From: a virus
DNA length: 41,891 bases
Strand: one strand, 5' to 3'
Virus record (IMG/VR): IMGVR_UViG_3300005337_000511
Span: 1-41,891 of that record
The translations under genes and the position numbers were made by a program. The notes below the pieces were generated by a model that saw nothing but the letters and a program-made list of their open reading frames with translations, did not search any database and was not told where the DNA came from. Shown in pieces: positions 20,416-28,793 of this stretch (positions are counted from its first letter, which is position 1; each line of letters begins with the position of its first letter).

Positions 20416-21458
20416 TAATAGCCCTTCTCCCAGCGAAGCGTAGCTTTGGCGGTGTAGCTCCCTTTGCCGGACAGGTCGTAGGCGCGGAAACGATCAAAAC
20501 TCCGAGTTGGGGCTGTAGCCGTAGTGGTCGCGTCATAGACCCCAACCTTGCCGCTTGAAAGGTTTTTGGCGCCTTTTCCTTCCAGGTATTCATGTTTGCC
20601 GGCGAGGAGCGGACCTGAGTTCGGTTCGCTCAGAGGGAATAGAAAGGCTTTAGCTTCGCCACCCACACACTCCAGAATCATTCGAAGCCTTGCCCCCCCG
20701 AGGGCCGCTTCCTTGATCGCAGTCAGTGGTCCAGCTTCCCCCAGAATCGGTGCTTTCGCGCCAGCCAATCCTTCCTCCTTAATTTGGAGAAACAAGCGCA
20801 GCTCCGACGTACCGACCGGGTTACTCCACTGAATGAGCGACTCAAGCCGTACGCCTCCGGTTCCTATCCGCGCACAAGCGCTCGGTAGAATCACTTGAAA
20901 GGGTGAGGTTGAGGGATCGGCCGACGCGAAGAAGTCGGTCACAACTCGTGTGGCCGCGACTGATGGCGTTGACGCCTTGATGAGCCGTCCTTTGTAGGTG
21001 GCGGCATCAGATACGGCAGAGCGACGTAGGAGATGTTCGCTACCGGCGACGACGCTGAAGTCATCGGCGTCTCCTTCGCCTTCCCAGGTGCCACCGGTTT
21101 CGAGTGACTTACCCGTAACTGGGCCCGCGGTCTGGTTGAAATCGTCTTTTGCAACCAGCGCGGCGCCGACAGCTTCGATCTCTATGGCATTGGCACCAGT
21201 GATCAGCGGCTCGGTTTTCCACAGGCCACTGTCGGAGGGATCAAGCAACGACGAACGATCCGCGCCCGTAGTGTCGACGATCGTTCGTCTCCTAAAGTCC
21301 AGCGAGAGGTCCGTGCCGTCCCAGTCTTCGGGCAGCGCCAGGGTCAGCGACTCCCCGGTTGTTTTGTTGCGCAGGACGATGTCGATCGCCTGCTCTGACG
21401 CGGGCAGCACGAGGTCGAGCACCGGACCGCGCGCGTTCGATGGCAGCAGAAGACTCAC
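20412..21458 (-). CDS. Minor tail protein, 348 aa
   Basis: GTG 21458 overlaps the Dit-like stop (GTGA). An N-terminal domain (RGPVLDLVLPASEQAIDIVL) is followed by a large region with short strands, including AKDDFNQTAGPVTGKSLETG and SFDRFRAYDL. These match concanavalin/LamG-like jelly-roll folds found in tail appendages (DNF, GG.W and the closing FD.F.AYDL). It could bind carbohydrate at the cell surface. The assignment is by pattern and position. Confidence 0.6.
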   Translation of the reverse strand: MSLLLPSNARGPVLDLVLPASEQAIDIVLRNKTTGESLTLALPEDWDGTDLSLDFRRRTIVDTTGADRSSLLDPSDSGLWKTEPLITGANAIEIEAVGAALVAKDDFNQTAGPVTGKSLETGGTWEGEGDADDFSVVAGSEHLLRRSAVSDAATYKGRLIKASTPSVAATRVVTDFFASADPSTSPFQVILPSACARIGTGGVRLESLIQWSNPVGTSELRLFLQIKEEGLAGAKAPILGEAGPLTAIKEAALGGARLRMILECVGGEAKAFLFPLSEPNSGPLLAGKHEYLEGKGAKNLSSGKVGVYDATTTATAPTRSFDRFRAYDLSGKGSYTAKATLRWEKGYY

Positions 21459-22009
21459 CAGGCCACCACTTTGCTGGTTTCTTTCACTTCCACCGTGTGT
21501 ATCTCCGTCTCTTCATCGAAGTGCCGCGGGTCGTACATCCATAGCCCCAGCACAAACCGCCGCTTCCACCCTTTCGTCTCCTGGTTGTCGGGGATGTCGC
21601 AGGTAATGCACTTGGCCTCGTAGAACTTCGGCGTCTCGTCTTTGAATTCTGCGTTGAGCTCGTGCCAGTAGACATCCATGCGCCCGATCGCGGTGATGTC
21701 TGCGAATGCCTCGATCACAAGGTCTTCCGCTTCACGGAGCTGCTTTAGCGTCTCGGCTTCGACCCAGCCCTCGTAGACGACGGACTTCCCGCGCCGTTCG
21801 GAGCGCTCAGGCGTCTCCCCTACCCCGCCTATGCGTGGGCTCTTGTTGTCTTCGGCGGCGCCTTGCGAGCGCAGGCCCGAGATCCGCGTCAGGCGGTAGC
21901 GCGGCCACACCTCTTTTCCGCTCGCATCAGTGAGCCGGTTTATCGCCACAGCGGGTTCGCTCGCCCCCGGCGGTGTCCATTCGTGTATCGCCTCGATCTG
22001 GCCGATCAT
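21455..22009 (-). CDS. Distal tail protein (Dit-like)
   Basis: 184 residues directly after the tape measure gene, with ATG 22009 overlapping its stop (ATGA). It is beta-rich (YRLTRISGLRSQGAAED; FVLGLWMYDPRHF) and has a conserved-looking GRMDVYWHEL segment. Position and size fit the Dit hub that joins the tail tube to the tip, but no diagnostic motif is seen. Confidence 0.55.
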   Translation of the reverse strand: MIGQIEAIHEWTPPGASEPAVAINRLTDASGKEVWPRYRLTRISGLRSQGAAEDNKSPRIGGVGETPERSERRGKSVVYEGWVEAETLKQLREAEDLVIEAFADITAIGRMDVYWHELNAEFKDETPKFYEAKCITCDIPDNQETKGWKRRFVLGLWMYDPRHFDEETEIHTVEVKETSKVVAW

Positions 22010-25000
22010 CCCGGCAGCCCTCCCCGAGCGCGCAGTTCCGCGTCGAGAAGCGCAAGCGCCAGGCGCGGGTCAGCGATCTCCCCGGCGGGGGACTGGACGC
22101 TGAGGTCGTAGTTGTTGGTCGTGTCGCCTGCAGCGACTGGGGCCACTGCGGGGAAGTTCATCTGCGGGGTTGCCACCATCGCGTCAAGGCCAGCCGTCAG
22201 GTCCCCCGCAAGCCGCGGCGCCGCTTCACGGATTCCGCGGGCGAAGTTCTCGATCAGGGCTTCACCGCGCTGGGGAAGGCCTCGCAGAGGGGAGCGAGGA
22301 TCTTTCGGTTCGGAGCCGGGGAGCAGATCGCGGGCCTTGCCGACGACGTCCTTGACGGCGTTCACAACGTCTTCCGCCATGCTCTTGACGCCATTGAGAA
22401 GCGCTTTCATCAAGGCAACGCCAGCATCGAAAAAGCTCCCTGTTGCGGCCTTGATCGTGTCGACGGCGGCGTTGATAAGCCCCTGGGCCGCCTGTACGAC
22501 TACGTCTCGAGCAGCATTGATCCCTGCCTTGGCCTTTTCGAACAGCGTTTCGGCGGTCGCCTTAGCCCGATCCCACGCATCGGTGATCTTGTCGATGACC
22601 GCGTTGACGATCTCGCCGGCGGCGCCAGTGACGGCTCCGCGGACGGCGTTGATCCCCCCCTTGACCTTGTCGAAGAGGTTCTGCCCGGCGTTGAAGGCGC
22701 GGGTGAATGCCCCCGTGACCTTGTCGACGACGGCGTTGACGACGTCGCCCGCAACCCCGACCACCGCCGAGCGCGCCGCATTGATCCCGCCACGCACCTT
22801 CTCGAAGAGGTTGCGGCCGACGTTGAGCGCCCGGTCAAACGCTCCCGCGATCTTGTCGATCGCCGCACTCACGATGTCACCGGCCAAGCTGACGACGGCA
22901 TCCCGGCCAGAAGCGATGCCGTCACGCGCCTTGCCGATCAGATCGGCGCCCGCACTCAAAGCGTCGCCGCCGAGCCCCAGGATCGCGTTGACGGCGCCGT
23001 GAGCAACGGCCGCGGCAGCGCTGGAGACGGCGCCGGCAGCATTTGAGACTGCGCCAGGGATCTTGGCGAAGAACCCGCCTACAGAGCCCAGCACGCCGCC
23101 CAGATCACTGAAGGCAGACTTGAGCAGTCCTACGAGGAGCTCGAGCTTGCCGAAACCGAAGACGAGATTGAGCGCCTGCCCGGCAAGTTCCCTGACCGGC
23201 GCCGGGATCTTCGTAAACAGCCCAAGGAGCAGCGTGAGGGCGCTCACCAAGGCACCAGCGCCCCGGACGAACGGCGCCATCACCGGCGCCATGGCCTGGG
23301 AAAACGCCAGCCCAGCGACTACGAGCTTCCCGAGCAGACTGAGCGTCGCGTCAAGCAGCGGCCGGGTGTCCTCGAAGAACTGCTTGATCGCGGCCTGACC
23401 TTTGGCGGAGTTCGCCCACCGAGCGAGGGCGTCTGAGCCTTCGGTCAGCGTTTCGACCATGTCCTTGCCGGCTTTCGCCGTTTCGCCGCCGAGCAGGGCG
23501 ATCATCAGCCCCCCGAGGGAGCGAGCAAGGCCGAGCCAGGCCCGCAGGTGGTCGACCAGCCCCCCGATGCCATCGCGCAGCGAACCGATGTCATCGGTGC
23601 TGCCGGCAACCCCCTGTAGGAAGTCGCGGACCTTGCGCAGCCCCGAGATCAGGAACGGCATCGAGGCAACGGCGATGTTGCGCAGGATCACTGCAAGCTG
23701 GCCGAAGGATTCGCCGACCAGTTTGGTCACGGTCGCGCTCGAGCTGACGAAAAACTTCAGCGCCTTCGTCCATTCCGGGCCCGCGAGTGCTTTGCCGGCG
23801 CGCGCTGCAAGGCTGCCGATCACTTCGCCGATCGCCGTTAGGCCGGGCCGCAGTTCGCGGATCAGGGGCACGATTGCTCGCATGCCGGCAACCAGCCCCT
23901 GCAGGACGGCTGTGGTGGCCGGTTTGAAGGCATTCTCAAGCGCCGTCTTAACTCGATCGAGCACTTGGGCAAAGCGCTTGTTGAGGCCGGTCAGTTCCTC
24001 GATTTCAGCGCCACCACCTCCCCCGCCTCCGGCCGCGCCTGCACCGGCCTGTTGCGCTTCCTTCCCCGCCTTGGCCTGCTGGCGCAGCGCTTCGGCAAGG
24101 CCCTGATGGGCGTCTCGCAGAGTCTCTGCAGCAGCAACAACAGCTGCGTTGTCTCTGATGCCATCCCTCTGTAGGGCCAAGAGCGCCGCGGTGGCGGCTT
24201 CGATTTCTTTGTAGCCCTTCTCCTGAACCCGGCGGGTTTCGCGTTCGGCCTTTTCGACCTCGCTAGATGCATCAGCGACGGCCTGCAGCGCTTCGACGTA
24301 CGGCTCGTAGGCCTTCGCACCTAGTGCCGCGAATTCGTTGACACGGCCCTGAGAGTCGGCCAGGTTTGTGTTGGCGTCAGTGACCCCGTTGGTCGCCTTC
24401 TCGACGCCAAGCTGGGCTTTCTGCAGGTCCCTCGCCGCGTCGGAGAAAGACTCGATCTGGTCAGGGTTGAGTTCGATGCCGGCACCGGAGAACAAAGCGC
24501 CTACATCGAGGTTCGACAGGTCCGCCGTCTGCAGCGTTGAGAGGACCCGTTCAAGCTCGGCGCCGGCGAGCCCCATCCCCTCAAGCTGTTTGCGGAGCGC
24601 TTTCTGCTGGTCGTCAAGGTCGTCCTGGGCGTCGAGGAGGCCGAAGGAGGCATCCCGCAGGTCGAGGCGGGCATCCCGCAGGTCGCGCTCTGCCTGGGCC
24701 GCCGCACGGGTTGCCTCTACTTCCTCCTTGCCGGCCGCCTTACGCGCCTCGGCTACGTCGTGGATCGCACGCTTCTGTTCGCCCTGAGCGGCGGAGACCG
24801 CGCGCGCCGCTTCGGCTTCGGTCCTGCGTACGTCCTGGGAGGCTTCGCGAATTTCCTTCCATGCCTGGATCGCCGCGTCGCGGTAGTTGCGCAGCGCCGT
24901 CGTCAGCGACTCCCGGGCGTCCCGTACGGCCGTCGTAGCCTTGTACTCGCGCTCGTGGGCGTGGGCGAGTTCGTCCGAGGCTTTGGCGGCGTCTTTTGAG

Positions 25001-25824
25001 GCAGACGTCGACCCCTTCATCGCCGACGCTGCGGCGGTGGTTGCCTGCTCCTGAGTCTGGAGGATGCCCGTGACGCGGGCCCCGGTCGCCCCTACAACCC
25101 CGAGCGCAGGGCCCATCGCAGCGCCAAGGGCGACGCTGAGCGCGCCTGCGGCCGCCGCGGCAGCCCCCAGCGAGCCGATCAAAGCCCCCAGGGCGCCGAT
25201 CAGGGACCCGATGACGGGGATCAGAGCCAGGCCAGCAGCCAGCACCACGCGCAGGGCACTGCCGAAGAAACCAGCGCCGCCGGCGGCGCTTCCCAGGCTT
25301 GATCCGGCGCCGCCCGCCGCTCCCCCGAACGACGAGAGGGCGCGGGAACCCTCGCCGGCCTCGCGGACGATCCCGCCAATCGAACGCTCCAGCGCCAGGG
25401 CGCGCTCAGCGAGCCCGCGACGGATATCGACGTCGACCGTGACTTTCTCCCGGTCAATGCGCTCGAGTCGTACCTCGAAGGCCTGCAGCGCAAGGAGAGC
25501 TTTTGCGATCTTGGCGTTGACCTCTGGACTGACTCGCTTGCGGTCGATCTGGTTGAGCTGTCGATCGAGAGCCGCCGTCGCCGCCCGCCCCTCGGCGGTA
25601 TCGACATCCGCGGTCGCCGTCGCGGTCTCACGTGCGAACCGGGCCAACTGCGCTCGAGCCTCGCGGAGCTTGTCGGTGACCCGGCGGTCCTCGAGATCAA
25701 GCGTCGCCTCCGCCTTCACCCGCTCAAAGGCCTCCACGCTCGTCGCGACTTTGCGTAGCGTCCTCTCGGCGCCTTCGTCCTTGCCGAAGACGCGGATGAT
25801 CGTGTCGTGAAGAGAGGAGCCCAT
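22006..25824 (-). CDS. Tape measure protein
   Basis: 1272 residues, the longest gene. It sets tail length and probably helps DNA entry. The N-terminal half is long coiled coil rich in Ala/Glu/Arg. A hydrophobic Ala/Gly region at ~195-250 (LALIPVIGSLIGALGALIGS) is typical. The C-terminal third has tandem ~40-residue repeats of the form NLFEKVRGGINAARSAVVG plus AGDVVNAVVDKVTGAF. It ends with the usual DPRSPLRGLPQRGEALIENF segment. It follows the frameshifted chaperone gene with a late element within the end of that gene. Confidence 0.92.
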   Translation of the reverse strand: MGSSLHDTIIRVFGKDEGAERTLRKVATSVEAFERVKAEATLDLEDRRVTDKLREARAQLARFARETATATADVDTAEGRAATAALDRQLNQIDRKRVSPEVNAKIAKALLALQAFEVRLERIDREKVTVDVDIRRGLAERALALERSIGGIVREAGEGSRALSSFGGAAGGAGSSLGSAAGGAGFFGSALRVVLAAGLALIPVIGSLIGALGALIGSLGAAAAAAGALSVALGAAMGPALGVVGATGARVTGILQTQEQATTAAASAMKGSTSASKDAAKASDELAHAHEREYKATTAVRDARESLTTALRNYRDAAIQAWKEIREASQDVRRTEAEAARAVSAAQGEQKRAIHDVAEARKAAGKEEVEATRAAAQAERDLRDARLDLRDASFGLLDAQDDLDDQQKALRKQLEGMGLAGAELERVLSTLQTADLSNLDVGALFSGAGIELNPDQIESFSDAARDLQKAQLGVEKATNGVTDANTNLADSQGRVNEFAALGAKAYEPYVEALQAVADASSEVEKAERETRRVQEKGYKEIEAATAALLALQRDGIRDNAAVVAAAETLRDAHQGLAEALRQQAKAGKEAQQAGAGAAGGGGGGGAEIEELTGLNKRFAQVLDRVKTALENAFKPATTAVLQGLVAGMRAIVPLIRELRPGLTAIGEVIGSLAARAGKALAGPEWTKALKFFVSSSATVTKLVGESFGQLAVILRNIAVASMPFLISGLRKVRDFLQGVAGSTDDIGSLRDGIGGLVDHLRAWLGLARSLGGLMIALLGGETAKAGKDMVETLTEGSDALARWANSAKGQAAIKQFFEDTRPLLDATLSLLGKLVVAGLAFSQAMAPVMAPFVRGAGALVSALTLLLGLFTKIPAPVRELAGQALNLVFGFGKLELLVGLLKSAFSDLGGVLGSVGGFFAKIPGAVSNAAGAVSSAAAAVAHGAVNAILGLGGDALSAGADLIGKARDGIASGRDAVVSLAGDIVSAAIDKIAGAFDRALNVGRNLFEKVRGGINAARSAVVGVAGDVVNAVVDKVTGAFTRAFNAGQNLFDKVKGGINAVRGAVTGAAGEIVNAVIDKITDAWDRAKATAETLFEKAKAGINAARDVVVQAAQGLINAAVDTIKAATGSFFDAGVALMKALLNGVKSMAEDVVNAVKDVVGKARDLLPGSEPKDPRSPLRGLPQRGEALIENFARGIREAAPRLAGDLTAGLDAMVATPQMNFPAVAPVAAGDTTNNYDLSVQSPAGEIADPRLALALLDAELRARGGLPG

Positions 25825-25826
25825 CG

Positions 25827-26602
25827 CTACTCCGAGGCTCCCGACCCAGAGCGTTGACCCCTAGCCTTTTCGCGCCTGCGGGCAGCGGCCTGAGACCAGC
25901 TTGAATCGGGATCCTCCGCTGCGGTGACCTGCGTCGGCGCGTCAGGCTTTTCAGGCGGCAGGAACATGCCGTCAACGACCTCGGTCAGCCGTTTGGGCTC
26001 GCTGATGGCGAAGGCGAGGGCCGTGGCCTGCTGGCGAAGCTCTACGCGGCGACGGGAGTCGCGGGCGAGGAAGAGATCGAGGAGCCTGGGGAGGGTGACG
26101 GGGGATCGTTCGTCACCGTCACGGTTGGGAGCGTCTCGGTGGAACTCGGCGAGCCCGACTCCCCACTCGGAGCAGGCGAGCTCGGAGATCGCTCCAAGGC
26201 CCAGTTCGCCACTTCCTTGTTGACGATCCCTCGGATCAACTCCCCGTCTAGCCCCAAGCCTTTTCCCAGCCTCACCAGCCGGTCGGCGCCATTGACGCGA
26301 TAGATGGTCTCGATCGCGTCGAGAAGCTGCGGGAGTGTGACCTCTTCGATCCCACCCTCCGGATCACCGCCGGTCTGGTACTCGTCCGCGGAGCTGTAGC
26401 CGAGCAGCGTGTGCAGCGGCGCAATGTCCGGGATGAAGGTCTTCAGTACGTCGTACAGCTCGCCGTCGATCTCACCGTCGAGGGCCACCGTGCCTTCTTG
26501 GAGGCCGAGTAGCTTGCCGAGCTTGCGCTTGATCCGGCCGATCCCCTGCGGGACGATCCGGTACTTGTTGCCTCCGAGAGTGCAATCGATGCCGTCTGAC
26601 AT
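25827..26602 (-). CDS. Tail assembly chaperone GT product (by -1 frameshift)
   Basis: The -1 frame relative to the short chaperone stays open from beyond 26240 to a TAG at 25829-25827, 2 nt before the tape measure ATG. Its translation (ISELACSEWGVGLAEFHRDA; LLDLFLARDSRRRVELRQQA; FAISEPKRLTEVVDGMFLPP) is natural-looking, whereas the 0-frame end is Ser/Pro-rich. This is the classic gpG/gpGT arrangement before a tape measure. The slip probably lies after ANWALE (about 26190-26215), or at ATCCCCC (about 26105); no canonical heptamer is evident, so the site is not resolved. Confidence 0.7.
25834..25861 (-). promoter_or_regulatory. Late element 3 (upstream of tape measure)
   Basis: GGGGTCAACGC (25861-25851), 10-nt spacer, GAGCCTC (25840-25834), then 9 nt to ATG 25824. 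It lies within the coding end of the frameshifted chaperone. Confidence 0.72.
26042..26602 (-). CDS. Tail assembly chaperone G product (unshifted)
   Basis: 186 residues in the 0 frame (MSDGIDCTLGGNKYRIVPQG). The first ~125 residues form a helical domain typical of tail chaperones (LLDAIETIYRVNGADRLVRL). The last ~50 are low-complexity Ser/Pro/Thr, which suggests that sequence is mainly selected in the other frame. The start overlaps the major tail protein stop. It coats the tape measure during tail assembly and is not in the virion. Confidence 0.75.
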   Translation of the reverse strand: MSDGIDCTLGGNKYRIVPQGIGRIKRKLGKLLGLQEGTVALDGEIDGELYDVLKTFIPDIAPLHTLLGYSSADEYQTGGDPEGGIEEVTLPQLLDAIETIYRVNGADRLVRLGKGLGLDGELIRGIVNKEVANWALERSPSSPAPSGESGSPSSTETLPTVTVTNDPPSPSPGSSISSSPATPVAA

Positions 26603-27279
26603 CAGGCGCTGAGGTCTTCGGCGGCCTCGAAGAACCAGCGACCGTACGAGCCTTTGGTTTCGCCTGGCTCGGGGAAGGATTCGAATTGGATTGGAGCGGA
26701 GACCAAGCCGCCCTTGGCGACCTCGATCTCGGAGTCATCCGCCGTCAGCGAGCAGCGGTTAAGGACAATCGCGACGATGCGACCACGTTCCGTGCCGTCA
26801 GGCTCAACCACCACCCCCGCTTCCTTCCTACGCTCGCCCAGGAGTGCAATGCGGTAGGCCGGGAGCTGAGAGATTGCATCGAGCGGGACGGCCTCCTGTT
26901 TGGCCGTTTTTTCGGTAGCGGCGACGGTCTCGCTGGTGAGCGCCCCCGGATCGATCCCCTCGACGATCTTGATGTTCTCAGGGGTGATCTCAGCGACATT
27001 TAGGGAAATGGTGTGGTTGATATCCGTGATATCGGTGAAGACTGCGGACTTCTCCTGCTCGATCGAGAGTCCCTCGGACTCGAAGCCCCGGCTGTAGCTC
27101 GGGGCCTCGCCCTCGGCGGCAGCGCCAAAGTCGACCCATTCCGCTTTCGGGTCGTAATCTTTTTCATCGAGCAGTTCGATGATGTCCTGAAGTTTTTTCG
27201 GCACCGCCACTTTCGTGGGGGCGTACAGGACTCGTGCCGGCCCGGTGATCAGATTGAAGATGTCGTAGGGCTTGCGCAT
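26602..27279 (-). CDS. Major tail (tube) protein
   Basis: 225 residues. The N-terminus has ITGPARVLYAPTKVAVPKKL, then EWVDFGAAAEGEAPSYSRGF, a beta-rich tube-protein pattern. Later come TISLNVAEITPENIKIV and a closing strand, SYGRWFFEAAEDL. It lies between the tail terminator region and the chaperone genes, where the tube protein is expected. A late element ends 10 nt before its ATG. Confidence 0.8.
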   Translation of the reverse strand: MRKPYDIFNLITGPARVLYAPTKVAVPKKLQDIIELLDEKDYDPKAEWVDFGAAAEGEAPSYSRGFESEGLSIEQEKSAVFTDITDINHTISLNVAEITPENIKIVEGIDPGALTSETVAATEKTAKQEAVPLDAISQLPAYRIALLGERRKEAGVVVEPDGTERGRIVAIVLNRCSLTADDSEIEVAKGGLVSAPIQFESFPEPGETKGSYGRWFFEAAEDLSA

Positions 27280-27289
27280 CGCTCAAATC

Positions 27290-27317
27290 CAAGCTACGTC
27301 AAGCTCGCGTTGACCCC
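27290..27317 (-). promoter_or_regulatory. Late element 4 (upstream of major tail protein)
   Basis: GGGGTCAACGC (27317-27307), 10-nt spacer, TAGCTTG (27296-27290), then 10 nt to ATG 27279. The element overlaps the last codons and the stop of the preceding small gene. Confidence 0.78.
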
Positions 27318-27539
27318 GTCAAGGTCACTCTCGTCATCGCCACCAGGGATTTCCTCGGTTGTGACCCCCATGGCCTCGTCGCCAAGCTCGAAGTCGTGGC
27401 CTTCCACATCAAGCAACTGCTCGGCGAGATCATCGGGCACGACCAGCTCCTTCCCTACCTGGAACTCGAACCACTCCCCGTCCTGCTCGACAGAGTAGGT
27501 CCCGCTCGGTCCGCGATAAGTGACCTTGACGTGATCCAT
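27294..27539 (-). CDS. Small acidic protein between tail terminator and tube genes, 81 aa
   Basis: The N-terminus is a beta hairpin-like stretch (VKVTYRGPSGTYSVEQDGEWFEFQVGK), followed by an acidic tail whose last residues (DGVNASLT) are encoded by a late element. ATG 27539 overlaps the previous stop. Similar small proteins occur at this place in actinophages; the function is unknown. Confidence 0.65.
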   Translation of the reverse strand: MDHVKVTYRGPSGTYSVEQDGEWFEFQVGKELVVPDDLAEQLLDVEGHDFELGDEAMGVTTEEIPGGDDESDLDGVNASLT

Positions 27540-27997
27540 CAGCCGATCTCAATCCGCTTCGCGACTGCGAGCTTTAGGTAGACCGCCCGCCCGCGGGTGC
27601 CGTCCGGCCGCTCTTCGGCGGGTTCGGTCAGGTCGACTTCTGTGCGGGGGGAGATCATCGCCTCGCCTTCGAGGCTAGTCCCGGCTCGCGTTGACCCCGT
27701 GAGCGTCTCGGCGTAGCTCTCTAGCGACCGCTGGGCCGCCTTCTCACCCGCGGCGCCATCTTCGACCTCGACCATGATCGACACTTCCACATCGAACACG
27801 CGAAGCCACGTTTGCTCGAGGCCCGCGAAGGGGAAGCTCTCCGGGTCGCCGGGCACGTCCTTGACCGTGCCGATCACGGCCGCCACGTCAGGCAGCCGAT
27901 CAGTGACCCCCGGCGGGTAGGAGTAGCCGTCTTCGAGCGCCGGGATGAGGTCCCGAGCCCATTTCACCAGCGCCTCCGCGATCTGCTCGTACGTCAT
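27539..27997 (-). CDS. Putative tail terminator / tail completion protein
   Basis: 152 residues from ATG 27997 (MTYEQIAEALVKWARDLIPA), overlapping the previous stop as ATGA; the longer frame to 28084 is rejected. A mixed alpha/beta layout (RVFDVEVSIMVEVEDGAAGE; GRAVYLKLAVAKRIEI) and the position after a gp10-like protein and before the tube gene fit a tail terminator. An internal late element at 27673-27700 is encoded as TGSTRA. Confidence 0.6.
   Translation of the reverse strand: MTYEQIAEALVKWARDLIPALEDGYSYPPGVTDRLPDVAAVIGTVKDVPGDPESFPFAGLEQTWLRVFDVEVSIMVEVEDGAAGEKAAQRSLESYAETLTGSTRAGTSLEGEAMISPRTEVDLTEPAEERPDGTRGRAVYLKLAVAKRIEIG
27673..27700 (-). promoter_or_regulatory. Late element 5 (inside tail terminator gene)
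   Basis: GGGGTCAACGC (27700-27690), 10-nt spacer, TAGCCTC (27679-27673). The next in-frame ATG is at 27658, 14 nt on. It may drive the small gene at 27294-27539 and the tube gene. Confidence 0.72.
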
Positions 27998-28461
27998 CCG
28001 GTCACCGAGAGGATGCGCCGGCCAACGCGCTGGGCAGAGCGAGCGATGTGCGGCTGGGCAAGGCGGTGGGCGGTATCGGCCCAATCACCCCGGGGGCGGT
28101 AGCCGCGTACGCGGCGCCGCGGTCCCCAAGGGGTACGCAGCGCCTTCTTGTGAATCGGTTCGATCCAGCGTTTGCGATGGCCGAACCGGGTGACACCGGT
28201 GTAGGGATACCCCTCGGCCGACCGCACCGTTGAGACAACCTCAACGCCGGGCAGGGTGCCTCGGTTCGGCCGGGTCCGCAGACCGCGGGCGAGCGCTTGC
28301 GTTCTCTCCGGCGCCGCCTGGCGGGAGACCCGCACGAGGCGCGGTGCGAGCTCCCGGTTCAACTCGTCAGCGAGGACCGGGCGAACCCGCGCAGCCGTTG
28401 CGCGCAGCCGTCGGGCCTCGCGGGAACTCACCTGGGCGGTGAACGTGACACGGCCACTCAA
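27994..28461 (-). CDS. HK97 gp10-like / tail completion protein
   Basis: About 155 residues from TTG 28461, which overlaps the previous stop (TTGA) and has AGGAGGT about 9 nt upstream. It is highly basic (SSREARRLRATAARVRPVLA) with LVRVSRQAAPERTQALARGL and GYPYTGVTRFGHRKRWI, the latter two like the conserved core of HK97 gp10-family proteins. It probably joins the tail to the head connector. Confidence 0.6.
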   Translation of the reverse strand: MSGRVTFTAQVSSREARRLRATAARVRPVLADELNRELAPRLVRVSRQAAPERTQALARGLRTRPNRGTLPGVEVVSTVRSAEGYPYTGVTRFGHRKRWIEPIHKKALRTPWGPRRRVRGYRPRGDWADTAHRLAQPHIARSAQRVGRRILSVTG

Positions 28462-28793
28462 CTCCCCCGCACCTCCTGCAGCTTCAGCTCGATGTGGGGC
28501 AAGAAGTCGTGGCGCACCGCGCCGATCACCGTCAAGCGTTTCCCGACGGGCTCCCAATCCTCGTCTGCGATCGGGCCGACCTCAAGCGTGGGCGGGTCGT
28601 CGGTGACAAACAGGCGTCGGTTCGGCTGATCGATCAAGACGTCGGCGGCCTCGATATCTGCCTCCCCCGCCCACTCATATTCGACGCCTTTCCCGGCCGA
28701 GCGTGGTTCGCGCAGTGACCAAGTCGAGAGCTTGATCACACCTGTTACCTCGTGCTTGTAGGTGACGAGGGCGTACTGCCGGAAAGGAAGCAT
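28458..28793 (-). CDS. Head-tail connector / head completion protein, 111 aa
   Basis: Starts MLPFRQYALVTYKHEVTGVI at ATG 28793, overlapping the previous stop (TGATG). It is all-beta by appearance (RLFVTDDPPTLEVGPIADED; KRLTVIGAVRHDFLPHIELK). Its size and position between the adaptor-like and gp10-like genes fit a stopper or head-closure protein. The frame extension to 29051 is a shadow. Confidence 0.6.
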   Translation of the reverse strand: MLPFRQYALVTYKHEVTGVIKLSTWSLREPRSAGKGVEYEWAGEADIEAADVLIDQPNRRLFVTDDPPTLEVGPIADEDWEPVGKRLTVIGAVRHDFLPHIELKLQEVRGS

